Below are positions 1-7,294 of a stretch of 35,384 bases of DNA, in pieces. Source of the stretch: Mycobacterium sp. PS03-16. Lineage in GTDB: Bacteria > Actinomycetota > Actinomycetes > Mycobacteriales > Mycobacteriaceae. The stretch is from assembly GCF_004570325.1 (NCBI RefSeq), contig NZ_SPQO01000043.1, positions 1 to 35,384 on the forward strand, written 5' to 3'. Position numbers and translations under genes: made by a program. Position 1 is the stretch's first letter. Each line of letters begins with the position of its first letter. The notes under the pieces were generated by a model. It had not been told where the DNA came from. It made no database searches and was given only the letters and a program-made list of their open reading frames with translations.

Positions 1-84
1 GACCACATCGCGGAGGGTTACCACATCTTCTCCGCGAAACTCGACAACTGCATCAAGCCGGTCGTCGTCCCCGGCGCGGCCTGA
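1..84 (+). pseudogene. 3' fragment of zinc alcohol dehydrogenase (repeat copy)
   Basis: The fragment holds the last 27 codons and the TGA stop of the dehydrogenase encoded in full at 2757-3905. It is part of the 127-bp terminal repeat and has no start, no catalytic domain and no independent function. If the repeat is an assembly overlap, the fragment does not exist at this place in the genome. Confidence 0.85.
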
Positions 85-127
85 GAGGACCCCATGACCT
101 ACACCGCCGACCACCCGCCCGTCCCGT
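1..127 (+). repeat. Exact 127-bp direct repeat, copy 1
   Basis: These bases are identical to 3822-3948, and the match stops at base 128 (G here, C at 3949). The copy holds the last 27 codons and stop of the alcohol dehydrogenase, its 9-base spacer, and the first 11 codons of the next gene. Neither copy is flanked by a transposase or inverted ends. A length of 127 is a common maximum k-mer in short-read assembly, so an assembly-graph overlap at a contig end is the simplest reading. A real tandem-duplication junction is the alternative. Confidence 0.97.
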
Positions 128-527
128 GTGACGGCGGTGCCGCGTCGGGTCCGTACTCGCTGCCGGGGAACGTCCGCATGTCGACCGACTCGGCCACCTC
201 GAAGCGGTGCTCGCCCGCGCAGTCGACGATCTGGGCCGAATCGGGGTTGCGTTCGGGCCAGTTCAGGCAGTCCCCGCTCTTGGCGTGGTTGAACGTCTCG
301 TTCCCGCGCGGACCGAGCGTGATCGAACTGGCGCTCAGCCCGGGGCCGTCGGCGCCCTCGCTGCGCGGCAGCGCGGTGATCAGGCCGGCGATCAGCAACC
401 CGCCGAGTGCGGTCAACAACAGCGCGCGCCGGGTCGACGCCGCCTGCAGACTGTGCCACCACGGCGTCCCGGAGCCGGCGGGCTGCGACGGGTCGTCGCG
501 TTCAGGTGCCTCCAACATCCGCTCCAT
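99..527 (-). CDS. Septum-formation-domain membrane protein, Rv3835-like, 3' end lost
   Basis: The product is a single-pass membrane protein with a short cytoplasmic N-terminus, a transmembrane segment at about residues 35-53 and the start of an extracytoplasmic domain. That domain carries the pattern GDCLNW (85-90), VDC (101-103), H107 and FEV (109-111), typical of the septum-formation/DUF4190-associated family. From memory, the M. tuberculosis counterpart Rv3835 lies divergent to serS and is about 450 residues long. Only about 133 native residues remain here. From residue 134 onward the frame reads into the 127-bp repeat and adds nine foreign residues before a chance stop at 99-101. Start is ATG at 527. 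The gene is divergent from serS, with 128 bases between the two starts. Function is not established, and the truncation is probably an artefact of the sequence end. Confidence 0.75.
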   Translation of the reverse strand: MERMLEAPERDDPSQPAGSGTPWWHSLQAASTRRALLLTALGGLLIAGLITALPRSEGADGPGLSASSITLGPRGNETFNHAKSGDCLNWPERNPDSAQIVDCAGEHRFEVAESVDMRTFPGSEYGPDAAPPSHGTGGWSAV

Positions 528-568
528 TGTGACAGGCGTGGCGGGTGCTGTGACAAGTGATGCGGATG

Positions 569-576
569 TAACGTTA
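569..576. promoter_or_regulatory. TAACGTTA palindrome in divergent promoter region
   Basis: A perfect 8-bp palindrome lies in the 128-bp gap between the divergent Rv3835-like gene and serS. Read on either strand it contains TAACGT, which fits the mycobacterial -10 pattern TANNNT, so it may serve as a -10 element for one or both directions. No convincing -35 is seen. This is a weak call. Confidence 0.25.
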
Positions 577-642
577 TGCGGTTGTACCGGAAGGGTGGGG
601 TGGGCCGGTCACCTCGAGGTATCCGCGCGTCGCGGCCGAAAG

Positions 643-648
643 TAGGGT
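643..648 (+). promoter_or_regulatory. -10 element, probable leaderless serS promoter
   Basis: TAGGGT fits the mycobacterial -10 pattern TANNNT and ends 7 bases before the GTG start of serS at 656. This spacing puts the predicted transcription start on the G of the start codon. No Shine-Dalgarno sequence precedes the GTG, which agrees with a leaderless mRNA. Confidence 0.45.
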
Positions 649-655
649 TGCGGCC

Positions 656-1912
656 GTGATCGACCTCAAACTGCTGCGCGACGACCCCGACGTCGTCCGT
701 GCCTCACAGCGGGCCCGCGGTGAGGACCCCGCCCTCGTCGACGCCCTGCTGGACGCCGACACCGCTCGCCGGGCCGCGGTGTCGGCCGCCGACAATCTGC
801 GCGCCGAGCAGAAGGCCGCGAGCAAAAAGGTCGGGAAGGCCTCGCGCGAGGAGCGGCCCGCGCTGCTGGCCGCGGCCAAGGACCTCGCCGAACAGGTCAA
901 GGCCGCCGAATCCGCGCAGGCCGACGCCGAGCGGACCTTCACCGCCGCACACATGGCGATCTCCAATGTGATCATCGACGGGGTCCCGGCCGGCGGCGAG
1001 GACGACTTCACCGTGCTCGACGTCGTCGGGGAACCGCGGCAGATCCCCGATCCGAAGGACCACCTCGAGCTCGGCGAATCGCTCGGGCTGATCGACATGG
1101 AGCGCGGCGCCAAGGTGGCGGGCTCGCGGTTCTACTTCCTGACCGGCATGGGTGCGCTGCTGCAGCTGGGCCTGATGCAGCTGGCCGTGCGGGTGGCGAC
1201 CGCCAACGACTTCACCTTGATGATCCCGCCGGTGCTGGTGCGGCCCGAGGTGATGGCGGGCACCGGGTTCCTCGGCGCGCACTCCGACGAGATTTACCGC
1301 ATCGAATCCGACGACCTCTATCTGGTCGGCACGTCCGAGGTGGCGCTGGCCGGCTACCACGCCGACGAGATCCTCGACCTGTCGGCCGGTCCGCGCCGCT
1401 ACGCGGGCTGGTCGTCGTGTTTCCGGCGCGAGGCAGGCAGCTACGGCAAGGACACCCGCGGCATCATCCGCGTGCACCAGTTCGACAAGGTCGAGGGCTT
1501 CGTCTACTGCCGCCCCGACGAGGCCGAGGCCGAACACGAGCGCCTGCTGGGCTGGCAGCGCGAGATGCTGGGGCTGATCGACGTGCCCTACCGGGTGATC
1601 GACATCGCGGCCGGCGACCTGGGGTCCTCGGCGGCGCGCAAGTACGACTGCGAGGCCTGGGTACCGACGCAGCAGACCTACCGGGAGCTGACGTCGACGT
1701 CGAACTGCTCGACGTTCCAGGCCCGCCGGCTGTCGACGCGGTACCGCGACGAGAACGGCAAGCCCCAGATCGCCGCCACCCTCAACGGCACGCTGGCCAC
1801 CACCCGGTGGCTGGTCGCGATCCTGGAGAACCACCAACAGCCAGACGGCACCGTCCGCCTGCCCGACGCACTGGTGCCGTTCGTCGGCACCGAGGTACTG
1901 GAGCCGAAATGA
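656..1912 (+). CDS. serS: Seryl-tRNA synthetase (SerRS)
   Basis: SerRS charges tRNA-Ser with serine in the cytosol and also feeds selenocysteine synthesis where that exists. The 418-residue product has the usual class IIa layout. The N-terminal part (about 1-100) is the charged, Ala-rich coiled-coil arm that grips the tRNA. It is followed by the catalytic domain with motif 2 (FRREAGSYGKDTRGIIRVHQ, near 257-276) and motif 3 (NGTLATTRWLVAILENHQ, near 377-394). Length matches the actinobacterial family, and about 419 residues is what I recall for M. tuberculosis. The start is GTG at 656, chosen for family length and for a -10 box 7 bases upstream. The stop overlaps the next start by four bases (ATGA), so the downstream DUF5718 gene is probably translationally coupled. 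No T-box or other leader is present. Confidence 0.97.
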   Translation: MIDLKLLRDDPDVVRASQRARGEDPALVDALLDADTARRAAVSAADNLRAEQKAASKKVGKASREERPALLAAAKDLAEQVKAAESAQADAERTFTAAHMAISNVIIDGVPAGGEDDFTVLDVVGEPRQIPDPKDHLELGESLGLIDMERGAKVAGSRFYFLTGMGALLQLGLMQLAVRVATANDFTLMIPPVLVRPEVMAGTGFLGAHSDEIYRIESDDLYLVGTSEVALAGYHADEILDLSAGPRRYAGWSSCFRREAGSYGKDTRGIIRVHQFDKVEGFVYCRPDEAEAEHERLLGWQREMLGLIDVPYRVIDIAAGDLGSSAARKYDCEAWVPTQQTYRELTSTSNCSTFQARRLSTRYRDENGKPQIAATLNGTLATTRWLVAILENHQQPDGTVRLPDALVPFVGTEVLEPK

Positions 1913-2712
1913 ACATCGATCTCGACGATCTGCGTACCTGGTTCGGCTTCGGCGTGGCCGGCAATTTCGCCGGACACCTCGAACAGGCCGGGGAGGCGGC
2001 GGATTTCGTATCCGTCAGCTCGGAGGGGAACGCGCCCAAGGGCATCTTCCCGTGGTACGTGCCGGGCCATGACGGCTTCCTCGGCGAGTTCCCGCTGTCG
2101 CACGACGCGATCGTGCTGCCCGACAGCACCGAACCGCTCAACCTGCAGATCGAGCCCGAGGTGGGCCTGGCCTGCCGGGTGGCGTGGTCCGGCGACACCG
2201 TCGCCTCGCTGACCCCGTTCGCCCTCGGCGCGTTCAACGACTGCTCGATCCGTCGCCCCGGCGCCCCCAAGATCAGCCACAAGAAGAACTGGGGCCCGGC
2301 CTCCAAGGGCGTGGCCCCGCGGTTCTTCGACATCTCCGATCTCACCCCGGACGGCCCCACCGCGACCCTGCGCCTGGCCTGCCACCTGCGCGACCGCGAG
2401 GGCACCGAACACGAGTACGGCCTGGACAGCCCGCTGCTCGGCTACTCGTACTACGGCGAGGTGCTGCTGGACTGGGTGGTCGATCGACTGGCCAACCAGA
2501 AGGGCTCGCCGGACACCCCGCTCGAAGACGTCGGCGCGCTGATGGCCGCCGCGGGTCATCCCGAGCACGTGCTGATCGGGATCGGGGCCACCCGCTACAC
2601 CGAGCTGGGCGAATCGACGTTCCTGCAACCCGGCGACCAGGCCGTGGTGCGGGTCTACGACACCGCCTCCGAGGAGATCTCCGAACTGCGCCAGACGGTT
2701 TCGTCGCGGTAG
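1909..2712 (+). CDS. DUF5718 family protein, fumarylacetoacetate hydrolase-like
   Basis: This 267-residue protein matches what I remember of DUF5718, an uncharacterised family resembling fumarylacetoacetate hydrolases. Visible signatures are GFGVAGNFAGHLEQAGEA near the N-terminus, PKGIFPWYVPG (about 44-54), IEPEVGL (about 82-88), which recalls the acidic metal-binding pair of the FAH fold, NDCSIRR (about 112-118) and KISHKKNWGPASKG (about 124-137). No signal peptide or membrane segment is seen, so it should be cytosolic. Start ATG at 1909 overlaps the serS stop by four bases. Substrate and reaction are unknown. A hydrolase or isomerase of a small acid is an inference from the fold resemblance only. 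Coupling to serS need not mean a shared pathway. Confidence 0.85.
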   Translation: MNIDLDDLRTWFGFGVAGNFAGHLEQAGEAADFVSVSSEGNAPKGIFPWYVPGHDGFLGEFPLSHDAIVLPDSTEPLNLQIEPEVGLACRVAWSGDTVASLTPFALGAFNDCSIRRPGAPKISHKKNWGPASKGVAPRFFDISDLTPDGPTATLRLACHLRDREGTEHEYGLDSPLLGYSYYGEVLLDWVVDRLANQKGSPDTPLEDVGALMAAAGHPEHVLIGIGATRYTELGESTFLQPGDQAVVRVYDTASEEISELRQTVSSR

Positions 2713-2756
2713 CCGCAGGCACGTTTGCCGGGCCCGTCGCCGGGTAGCTCTCCGGG

Positions 2757-3905
2757 GTGAAGGCGATGGTGTACCGCGGCCCGTACAAAGTCCGGGTCGA
2801 AGAGAAGGACATCCCGAAGATCGAGCATCCGAACGATGCGATCGTGCGGGTCGAGCTGGCCGCGATCTGCGGGTCCGACCTGCACCTCTACCACGGGATG
2901 ATGCCCGACACCCGGGTCGGGATGACGTTCGGCCACGAGTTCATCGGCGTGGTGCACGAAGTGGGGCCGTCGGTGCGCCACCTCAAACCCGGTGACCGGG
3001 TGATGGTGCCGTTCAACATCTACTGCGGATCGTGCTTCTTCTGCGCCCGCGGCCTGTACTCGAACTGCCACAACGTCAACCCGAACGCGACCGCCGTCGG
3101 CGGCATCTACGGCTACTCCCACACCTGCGGCGGGTACGACGGCGGGCAGGCCGAGTTCGTGCGGGTGCCGTTCGCCGACGTCGGTCCGGCGCTGATTCCG
3201 GACTGGATGTCGGGCGAGGACGCGCTGATGTGTACCGACGCGCTGGCGACCGGATACTTCCGCGCGCAGCTCGGCGACATCGTCGAAGGTGACGTGGTCG
3301 CGGTGTTCGGGGCCGGACCGGTCGGCTTGTACGCCGCCCAGTCGGCGTGGCTGATGGGCGCGGGCCGGGTGATCGTCATCGACCACCTCGAGTACCGGTT
3401 GGAGAAGGCCCGCACGTTCGCGCACGCCGAGACCCGCAACTTCGCCGAATACGACGACATCGTCGTGGAGATGAAGAAGGCCACCGGGTATCTGGGCGCG
3501 GATGTCGTGATCGACGCCGTCGGCGCCGAGGCCGACGGCAACCTCATGCAGCACATCGCCGCCGCCAAGCTCAAGATGCAGGGCGGTTCACCGATCGCGC
3601 TGAATTGGGCCATCGACGCGGTGCGCAAAGGCGGCACGGTGTCGGTCATGGGCGCGTACGGGCCGATCTTCAGCGCCGTGAAGTTCGGCGACGCGATGAA
3701 CAAGGGCCTGACCCTGCGGATGAACCAGTGTCCGGTCAAACGGCAGTGGCCGCGATTGTTCTCGCACATTCAGAACGGCTACCTCAAACCGAGTGAGATT
3801 GTCACGCACCGTATTCCACTCGACCACATCGCGGAGGGTTACCACATCTTCTCCGCGAAACTCGACAACTGCATCAAGCCGGTCGTCGTCCCCGGCGCGG
3901 CCTGA
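2757..3905 (+). CDS. Zinc-dependent alcohol dehydrogenase (MDR superfamily)
   Basis: This is a 382-residue medium-chain dehydrogenase that oxidises an alcohol or formaldehyde-type substrate with NAD(P) in the cytosol. Catalytic zinc ligands are visible as C38 (ICGSDLH) and H60-E61 (GHEF). The structural zinc lobe has C90, C93, C96 and C104. The Rossmann nucleotide-binding stretch GAGPVGLYAAQSA lies near 183-195. The residues after the Rossmann fold resemble the glutathione-independent formaldehyde dehydrogenase branch (COG1063), but the substrate cannot be fixed from sequence. I used GTG at 2757 because it gives the common MKA N-terminus; ATG at 2766 is possible. The last 27 codons are duplicated at the window start. 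The next gene begins 9 bases after the stop and is likely co-transcribed. Confidence 0.92.
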   Translation: MKAMVYRGPYKVRVEEKDIPKIEHPNDAIVRVELAAICGSDLHLYHGMMPDTRVGMTFGHEFIGVVHEVGPSVRHLKPGDRVMVPFNIYCGSCFFCARGLYSNCHNVNPNATAVGGIYGYSHTCGGYDGGQAEFVRVPFADVGPALIPDWMSGEDALMCTDALATGYFRAQLGDIVEGDVVAVFGAGPVGLYAAQSAWLMGAGRVIVIDHLEYRLEKARTFAHAETRNFAEYDDIVVEMKKATGYLGADVVIDAVGAEADGNLMQHIAAAKLKMQGGSPIALNWAIDAVRKGGTVSVMGAYGPIFSAVKFGDAMNKGLTLRMNQCPVKRQWPRLFSHIQNGYLKPSEIVTHRIPLDHIAEGYHIFSAKLDNCIKPVVVPGAA

Positions 3906-3948
3906 GAGGACCCCATGACCTACACCGCCGACCACCCGCCCGTCCCGT
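3822..3948 (+). repeat. Exact 127-bp direct repeat, copy 2 (native site)
   Basis: This is the second copy of the sequence found at 1-127. Here it sits in an intact context, with a full alcohol dehydrogenase before it and a complete 189-residue reading frame after it. I therefore take it as the native location and copy 1 as the displaced one. Confidence 0.97.
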
Positions 3949-4484
3949 CGTCCGACGAACTGCGCGCCCGGATCCCCGGCTGGGGCGCCGACCTCGACCC
4001 CGCCGACCGGCCGTCGGTGCCGAAGCTGCAGCGGCTCGACACCGGCGCGCACTGGGACTTCCCCGAGCGGCAACCCGAGACGTGGCCGCGCGAACGGTCG
4101 ATCGAACATCAGATGCTCACCCCGGTCTTCGGCACGTCGACCCCGCCGCGCGGCCTGTCCGGAGCGATCCGCAAGTACGCCTACACGCGACACAGCGAGG
4201 GCAAGGCCGCGCACTGGCTGCTGCTGATCCTCGCCGACCGCGTCGACGCGGTGGAGCACCACGTGCAGTCGCTGGCGACACTGCACCCCGACAACCCGTT
4301 CACCGAGACCGGGATAAAGGCCGAATTCACCCACAACGGGTTGGCCGCGCGCACCAACACCACCCGGGTGGACCGCAGCCACTCGTGGCTGGACCCGATC
4401 ATCGTCGGGGCACCGTGGGCGATCTCGGCGGTGGTGGCGGCGCGCGGCGTCCGGAAAGTGGCCGGCCGGCTGGCGAAACGCTAG
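3915..4484 (+). CDS. Uncharacterised 189-residue protein
   Basis: I do not recognise this family. The N-terminal third is rich in Pro, Asp and Arg. A middle segment (about 92-115) is helical, with HWLLLILADRVDAVEHHV. The C-terminal segment (about 155-180) is hydrophobic and ends in a basic tail (RKVAGRLAKR), which could be a single membrane anchor or an amphipathic membrane-associated helix. ATG at 3915 is preceded by GAGAGGA as ribosome-binding site, 9 bases after the dehydrogenase stop, so the two genes probably share an mRNA. Its first 11 codons lie in the 127-bp repeat. Its TAG stop overlaps the TAG of the convergent gene within CTAG at 4481-4484, so no separate terminator fits between them. 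No function is assigned. Confidence 0.75.
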   Translation: MTYTADHPPVPSSDELRARIPGWGADLDPADRPSVPKLQRLDTGAHWDFPERQPETWPRERSIEHQMLTPVFGTSTPPRGLSGAIRKYAYTRHSEGKAAHWLLLILADRVDAVEHHVQSLATLHPDNPFTETGIKAEFTHNGLAARTNTTRVDRSHSWLDPIIVGAPWAISAVVAARGVRKVAGRLAKR

Positions 4485-4813
4485 GGCGCCAGCAGTTCGT
4501 CGAGCATCGCGGTGAAGTGCGCGGGGTCGACGGGGGTGAACGCCGGGCGCCAGCGGGTTCCGGCCAGGTCCAGCGTGATCAGCGTCGACTTGAACGGCCG
4601 GCGCATGTCCAGCGGCAGCCAGCGCCGCAGGTCCGAACTGCCCCACAGCCGGAAGCGGTGCATCACGTTCAGCGGTGCGGCGCTGTAGCCGCGCACACTG
4701 TCGAGCGGGATCACCTTCGCCGTCCCGGACGGGAAGTGGTAGCGGCGCAACGTGATCGCGTGCCGGTCCAGCTGGACCTGCCCGTCGTCGTAGTACTGCC
4801 GCGGCGCGGTCAT
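4481..4813 (-). CDS. Small uncharacterised protein, Rv3819-like
   Basis: This 110-residue soluble protein has no signal peptide or membrane segment. Alternating short hydrophobic strands (QVQLDRHAITLRRYHF, AKVIPLDSVRGYSAAP) and the ending HFTAMLDELLAP look like a compact beta-rich fold with a C-terminal helix, in the style of bacterial PH-like domains. That fold guess is weak. From memory it corresponds to Rv3819 (about 111 residues), next to Rv3818. Its ATG at 4813 overlaps the TGA of the upstream Rieske/MBL gene in an ATGA, so the two are probably translationally coupled and may act together. Function unknown. Confidence 0.75.
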   Translation of the reverse strand: MTAPRQYYDDGQVQLDRHAITLRRYHFPSGTAKVIPLDSVRGYSAAPLNVMHRFRLWGSSDLRRWLPLDMRRPFKSTLITLDLAGTRWRPAFTPVDPAHFTAMLDELLAP

Positions 4814-6360
4814 GCCGGCCCGGTGCGCAGTTCGTGGCCCTTGGTGGTCAGGCACCGCCCCGTGTCCAGGTTCCACTGCCAGCCGTGCAGATTGCAGGTC
4901 AACGTGTTGCCCTCCACCACACCGAACTTCGACAGGTCGGCCTTGAGGTGCGGGCAGCGCCGCTGGAACTCGTAGCCGTCCATGGTGATCGACGCCGAAT
5001 CGTCGTGCGCCTCGGCGAACCAGCCGTCGGCGTAGGCGACCCGTTCGTCGGTGAGGCATTTGAAGAACGTGTACAGGTACTCGTTGTACCCGCCGACCCG
5101 CCAGGCGCGGAAGCGGGTGGACAGGAAGATCGTGTTCACCCAGTCCGGTTCGTCGTCGCGCAGCACGGTGCGCACCAGCTCGGGCGGGATCTCGAAGCCG
5201 TAGCGGTACTTCTCGTCCGGGATCGGTTCGCGCACCGCGCGTTTCGGGAAGTCGATCACGACCGTTTCGGGGCCCAGCCGCAGCTCCACGGGGTAGCCGA
5301 TGCCGTCGCAGATCTGGTCGCTCTGCGCCATGATCGGCTCGAACTTCGCCCGCAGCGGTTCGAGCAGCGACTCGCCGGCGGCCGGCGCCCACGAAGCCTT
5401 CTCGGCGGCCAGCACGGGGGCCATCCGCTCGGCGTAGTCGGCGATGTAGTCGGCCTTGCCGGTGGTGAAGATGGCCTCGACCTCGGCGTCGGGTGCGGGG
5501 TGGCGCAGCGCGTGCAGGGTGGAGCCGGTGAAGTCCGCGGTCGTGCCGGGGATCATCAGCAGCCCGCCGTCGTGGCCGTGGCGGCGCATCTGGTCGAGGA
5601 ACACCATCTGGTCGGGGAAGATGTTCGCCGGGTCGGCGTGGTCGTCGTTGAGGTCGCGCAGGTCGGGGTCCAGGAAGCACGGCGGGCCGGCCGACGGCAC
5701 CACCCACGTCGCGCCGACCTGCGCGATGTACTGGCGGCAGCGGTCCATCTGGCGCTGACGCTTCTGCGTCCCGAACGCCTCCTTGGCCCGGGCGGGCATG
5801 TCGTAGACCATCGGGTACCAGATCGCGCCCGAGTACTGCAGCATGTGCACGTCGACCTGGCCGAAGTCGGCGGCCAGCATGTCCAGGTCCACGGGGCGGG
5901 CGTCGTTCATGTTGAACGCGACGGTTTCACCGTCGTCGACCACCAGGCCGGAGTCGCCGATCGGCCCGTCGGCGGGGGCGCGCAGCGCGATGATCATCAC
6001 GTCGAGGTCGCCCTTGGGGCCGCTGACGCGGTGTTTGGCCGAGTCGGTGGTCTCGAAGAACCGGTGGAAACCGAGCTTCTCGAGTTCCCGACGCAGATCC
6101 GGCACCGGATAGTCCGGCAGCAGCACGACGGCGTCCTTGTTGACGTACGTGCGCAGGTGCTCGGGGTCGAAATGGTCCTTGTGCAGGTGGGAGACGTAGA
6201 GGTAGTCGACGTCGCCGAGCGCTGCCCAATCCAACTGGCTGTTGTCGGGGAACGGGAACCACGAGGCGAAGTAGGCGGGGTTGACCCAGGGGTCGCACAG
6301 AATGCTCCCGGCCTTGGTGTCGATCCGGAAGCCGGCGTGTCCGACGCTGGTGACCTGCAC
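4810..6360 (-). CDS. Metallo-beta-lactamase-fold hydrolase fused to a Rieske [2Fe-2S] domain, Rv3818-like
   Basis: The 516-residue protein joins two domains. The N-terminal part is an UlaG-like metallo-beta-lactamase fold with the metal motif H58-L-H60-K-D62-H63 and an early CDPW (22-25). The C-terminal part is a Rieske cluster domain with C469-P-H471 and C489-N-L-H492, which would bind a 2Fe-2S centre. The same two domains occur, in the other order as I recall, in CMP-sialic acid hydroxylase, so an oxygenase or redox-linked hydrolase is conceivable; substrate is unknown. Length equals what I recall for M. tuberculosis Rv3818. Start is GTG at 6360, with AGGGG five bases upstream. No signal peptide, so cytosolic. 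It overlaps the small downstream gene by four bases. Confidence 0.9.
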   Translation of the reverse strand: MQVTSVGHAGFRIDTKAGSILCDPWVNPAYFASWFPFPDNSQLDWAALGDVDYLYVSHLHKDHFDPEHLRTYVNKDAVVLLPDYPVPDLRRELEKLGFHRFFETTDSAKHRVSGPKGDLDVMIIALRAPADGPIGDSGLVVDDGETVAFNMNDARPVDLDMLAADFGQVDVHMLQYSGAIWYPMVYDMPARAKEAFGTQKRQRQMDRCRQYIAQVGATWVVPSAGPPCFLDPDLRDLNDDHADPANIFPDQMVFLDQMRRHGHDGGLLMIPGTTADFTGSTLHALRHPAPDAEVEAIFTTGKADYIADYAERMAPVLAAEKASWAPAAGESLLEPLRAKFEPIMAQSDQICDGIGYPVELRLGPETVVIDFPKRAVREPIPDEKYRYGFEIPPELVRTVLRDDEPDWVNTIFLSTRFRAWRVGGYNEYLYTFFKCLTDERVAYADGWFAEAHDDSASITMDGYEFQRRCPHLKADLSKFGVVEGNTLTCNLHGWQWNLDTGRCLTTKGHELRTGPA

Positions 6361-6498
6361 GTTTACCCCTTCTGCGCGCGGTGGCGCGCGGTGCGTTCGC
6401 GCGTTCAGTCTACGGGCGCGCGGGGCGTGGGCCGGCCACCGTGACAGGGCGGGCGGCGTCGCTGTCCCGGCTCGACGCGCCGCTGTGGTGGCGAGCAC

Positions 6499-6504
6499 TA
6501 CGCT
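6499..6504 (+). promoter_or_regulatory. -10 element, probable leaderless promoter of acyltransferase gene
   Basis: TACGCT fits TANNNT and ends 7 bases before the GTG start at 6512. No Shine-Dalgarno sequence is seen before that start. The spacing predicts transcription beginning at the start codon. Confidence 0.4.
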
Positions 6505-6511
6505 GACGTGT

Positions 6512-7288
6512 GTGGAACCGGTATACGGCACAGTCATCCAGCTCGCCCGCCTCACCTGGCGGCTGCAGGGGCTGACGTTCACCGTCACCGGCGTGGAGAA
6601 CCTGCCGAAGACCGGCGGGGCGGTCATCGCGATCAACCACACCAGCTACTTCGACTTCACCTTCGCCGGTCTGCCCGCCTACCGGCAGAAGCTCGGCCGC
6701 AAGGTGCGGTTCATGGCGAAGAAAGAGGTCTTCGACCACAAGTTCACCGGACCGATCATGCGCAGCCTGCGCCACATCGAGGTGGACCGGGCCAGCGGTG
6801 CGGCGTCGTTCGAGCAGGCCTGCGAGGCGCTGGCCCGCGGCGAACTGGTCGGCGTGTATCCCGAGGCGACGATCAGCCGCAGCTTCGAGATCAAGGAGTT
6901 CAAATCCGGCGCGGCGCGGATGGCGATCGCCGCGCAGGTGCCGATCGTCCCGCACATCGTGTGGGGCGCCCAGCGCATCTGGACCAAGGGGCATCCCAAG
7001 AAGCTCGCGCGGCCGAAGGTGCCGATCTCGGTGGCGGTCGGGGAGCCGATCGCGCCGACGCTGCCTGCGCCGGAGCTGACCGCGCTGCTGCACCACCGCA
7101 TGCAGCACCTGCTCGAGCGGGTGCAGGACGCCTACGGCCCGCACCCGCCCGGCGAGTTCTGGGTGCCGCACCGCCTCGGTGGCAGCGCGCCGACGCTGGC
7201 CGAGGCGAACCGGATGGACCTCGAAGAGGCGGCGGAGAAGGCCGCCCGCCGCGCGCAGGGTCCCGGACCGGCCGGGGCGCCGGGGTAG
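6512..7288 (+). CDS. PlsC-type lysophospholipid/glycerol acyltransferase (first of pair)
   Basis: A 258-residue acyltransferase expected to move an acyl chain from acyl-CoA to a lysophosphatidate-like acceptor at the inner face of the membrane. It has the catalytic HX4D motif as H43 to D48 (NHTSYFD), the acceptor-binding block VGVYPEATISRS with the EGT-type Glu replaced in context by PEAT, and VPIVPHIVWG further on. No multi-pass membrane region is seen. Start is GTG at 6512, set by alignment with the next gene and by the -10 box; a GTG at 6508 is out of frame. M. tuberculosis carries three such genes here (Rv3814c-Rv3816c, from memory); this window has two. The next start follows after six bases, so the two form one unit. 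Confidence 0.9.
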   Translation: MEPVYGTVIQLARLTWRLQGLTFTVTGVENLPKTGGAVIAINHTSYFDFTFAGLPAYRQKLGRKVRFMAKKEVFDHKFTGPIMRSLRHIEVDRASGAASFEQACEALARGELVGVYPEATISRSFEIKEFKSGAARMAIAAQVPIVPHIVWGAQRIWTKGHPKKLARPKVPISVAVGEPIAPTLPAPELTALLHHRMQHLLERVQDAYGPHPPGEFWVPHRLGGSAPTLAEANRMDLEEAAEKAARRAQGPGPAGAPG

Positions 7289-7294
7289 CCGCGG

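Noticed and set aside
94..645. 183-codon plus-strand frame beginning MTYTADHPPVP
   Set aside because: Its start comes from the 127-bp repeat copy of the gene at 3915, and the rest is antisense to the Rv3835-like gene, with no coherent protein features. It is a chimera.
528..655. T-box or other riboswitch in front of serS
   Set aside because: The 128-base gap shows no T-box sequence or stem-antiterminator pair, and the promoter looks leaderless.
704..1837. Long minus-strand frame opposite serS
   Set aside because: It is a mirror of a GC-rich gene with regular third-position bias. The same holds for the long antisense frames opposite fadD32 (23380-25299), pks13 (25392-27155) and accD4 (30818-32596).
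1..3948. Insertion sequence or transposon flanked by the 127-bp direct repeats
   Set aside because: There is no transposase, no inverted ends and only housekeeping-type genes between the copies. The repeat is the end of one gene plus the start of the next.
4810..6360. Beta-lactamase resistance gene
   Set aside because: The HxHxDH motif only marks the broad metallo-beta-lactamase fold. The Rieske domain, lack of signal peptide and UlaG-like start argue against an antibiotic hydrolase.
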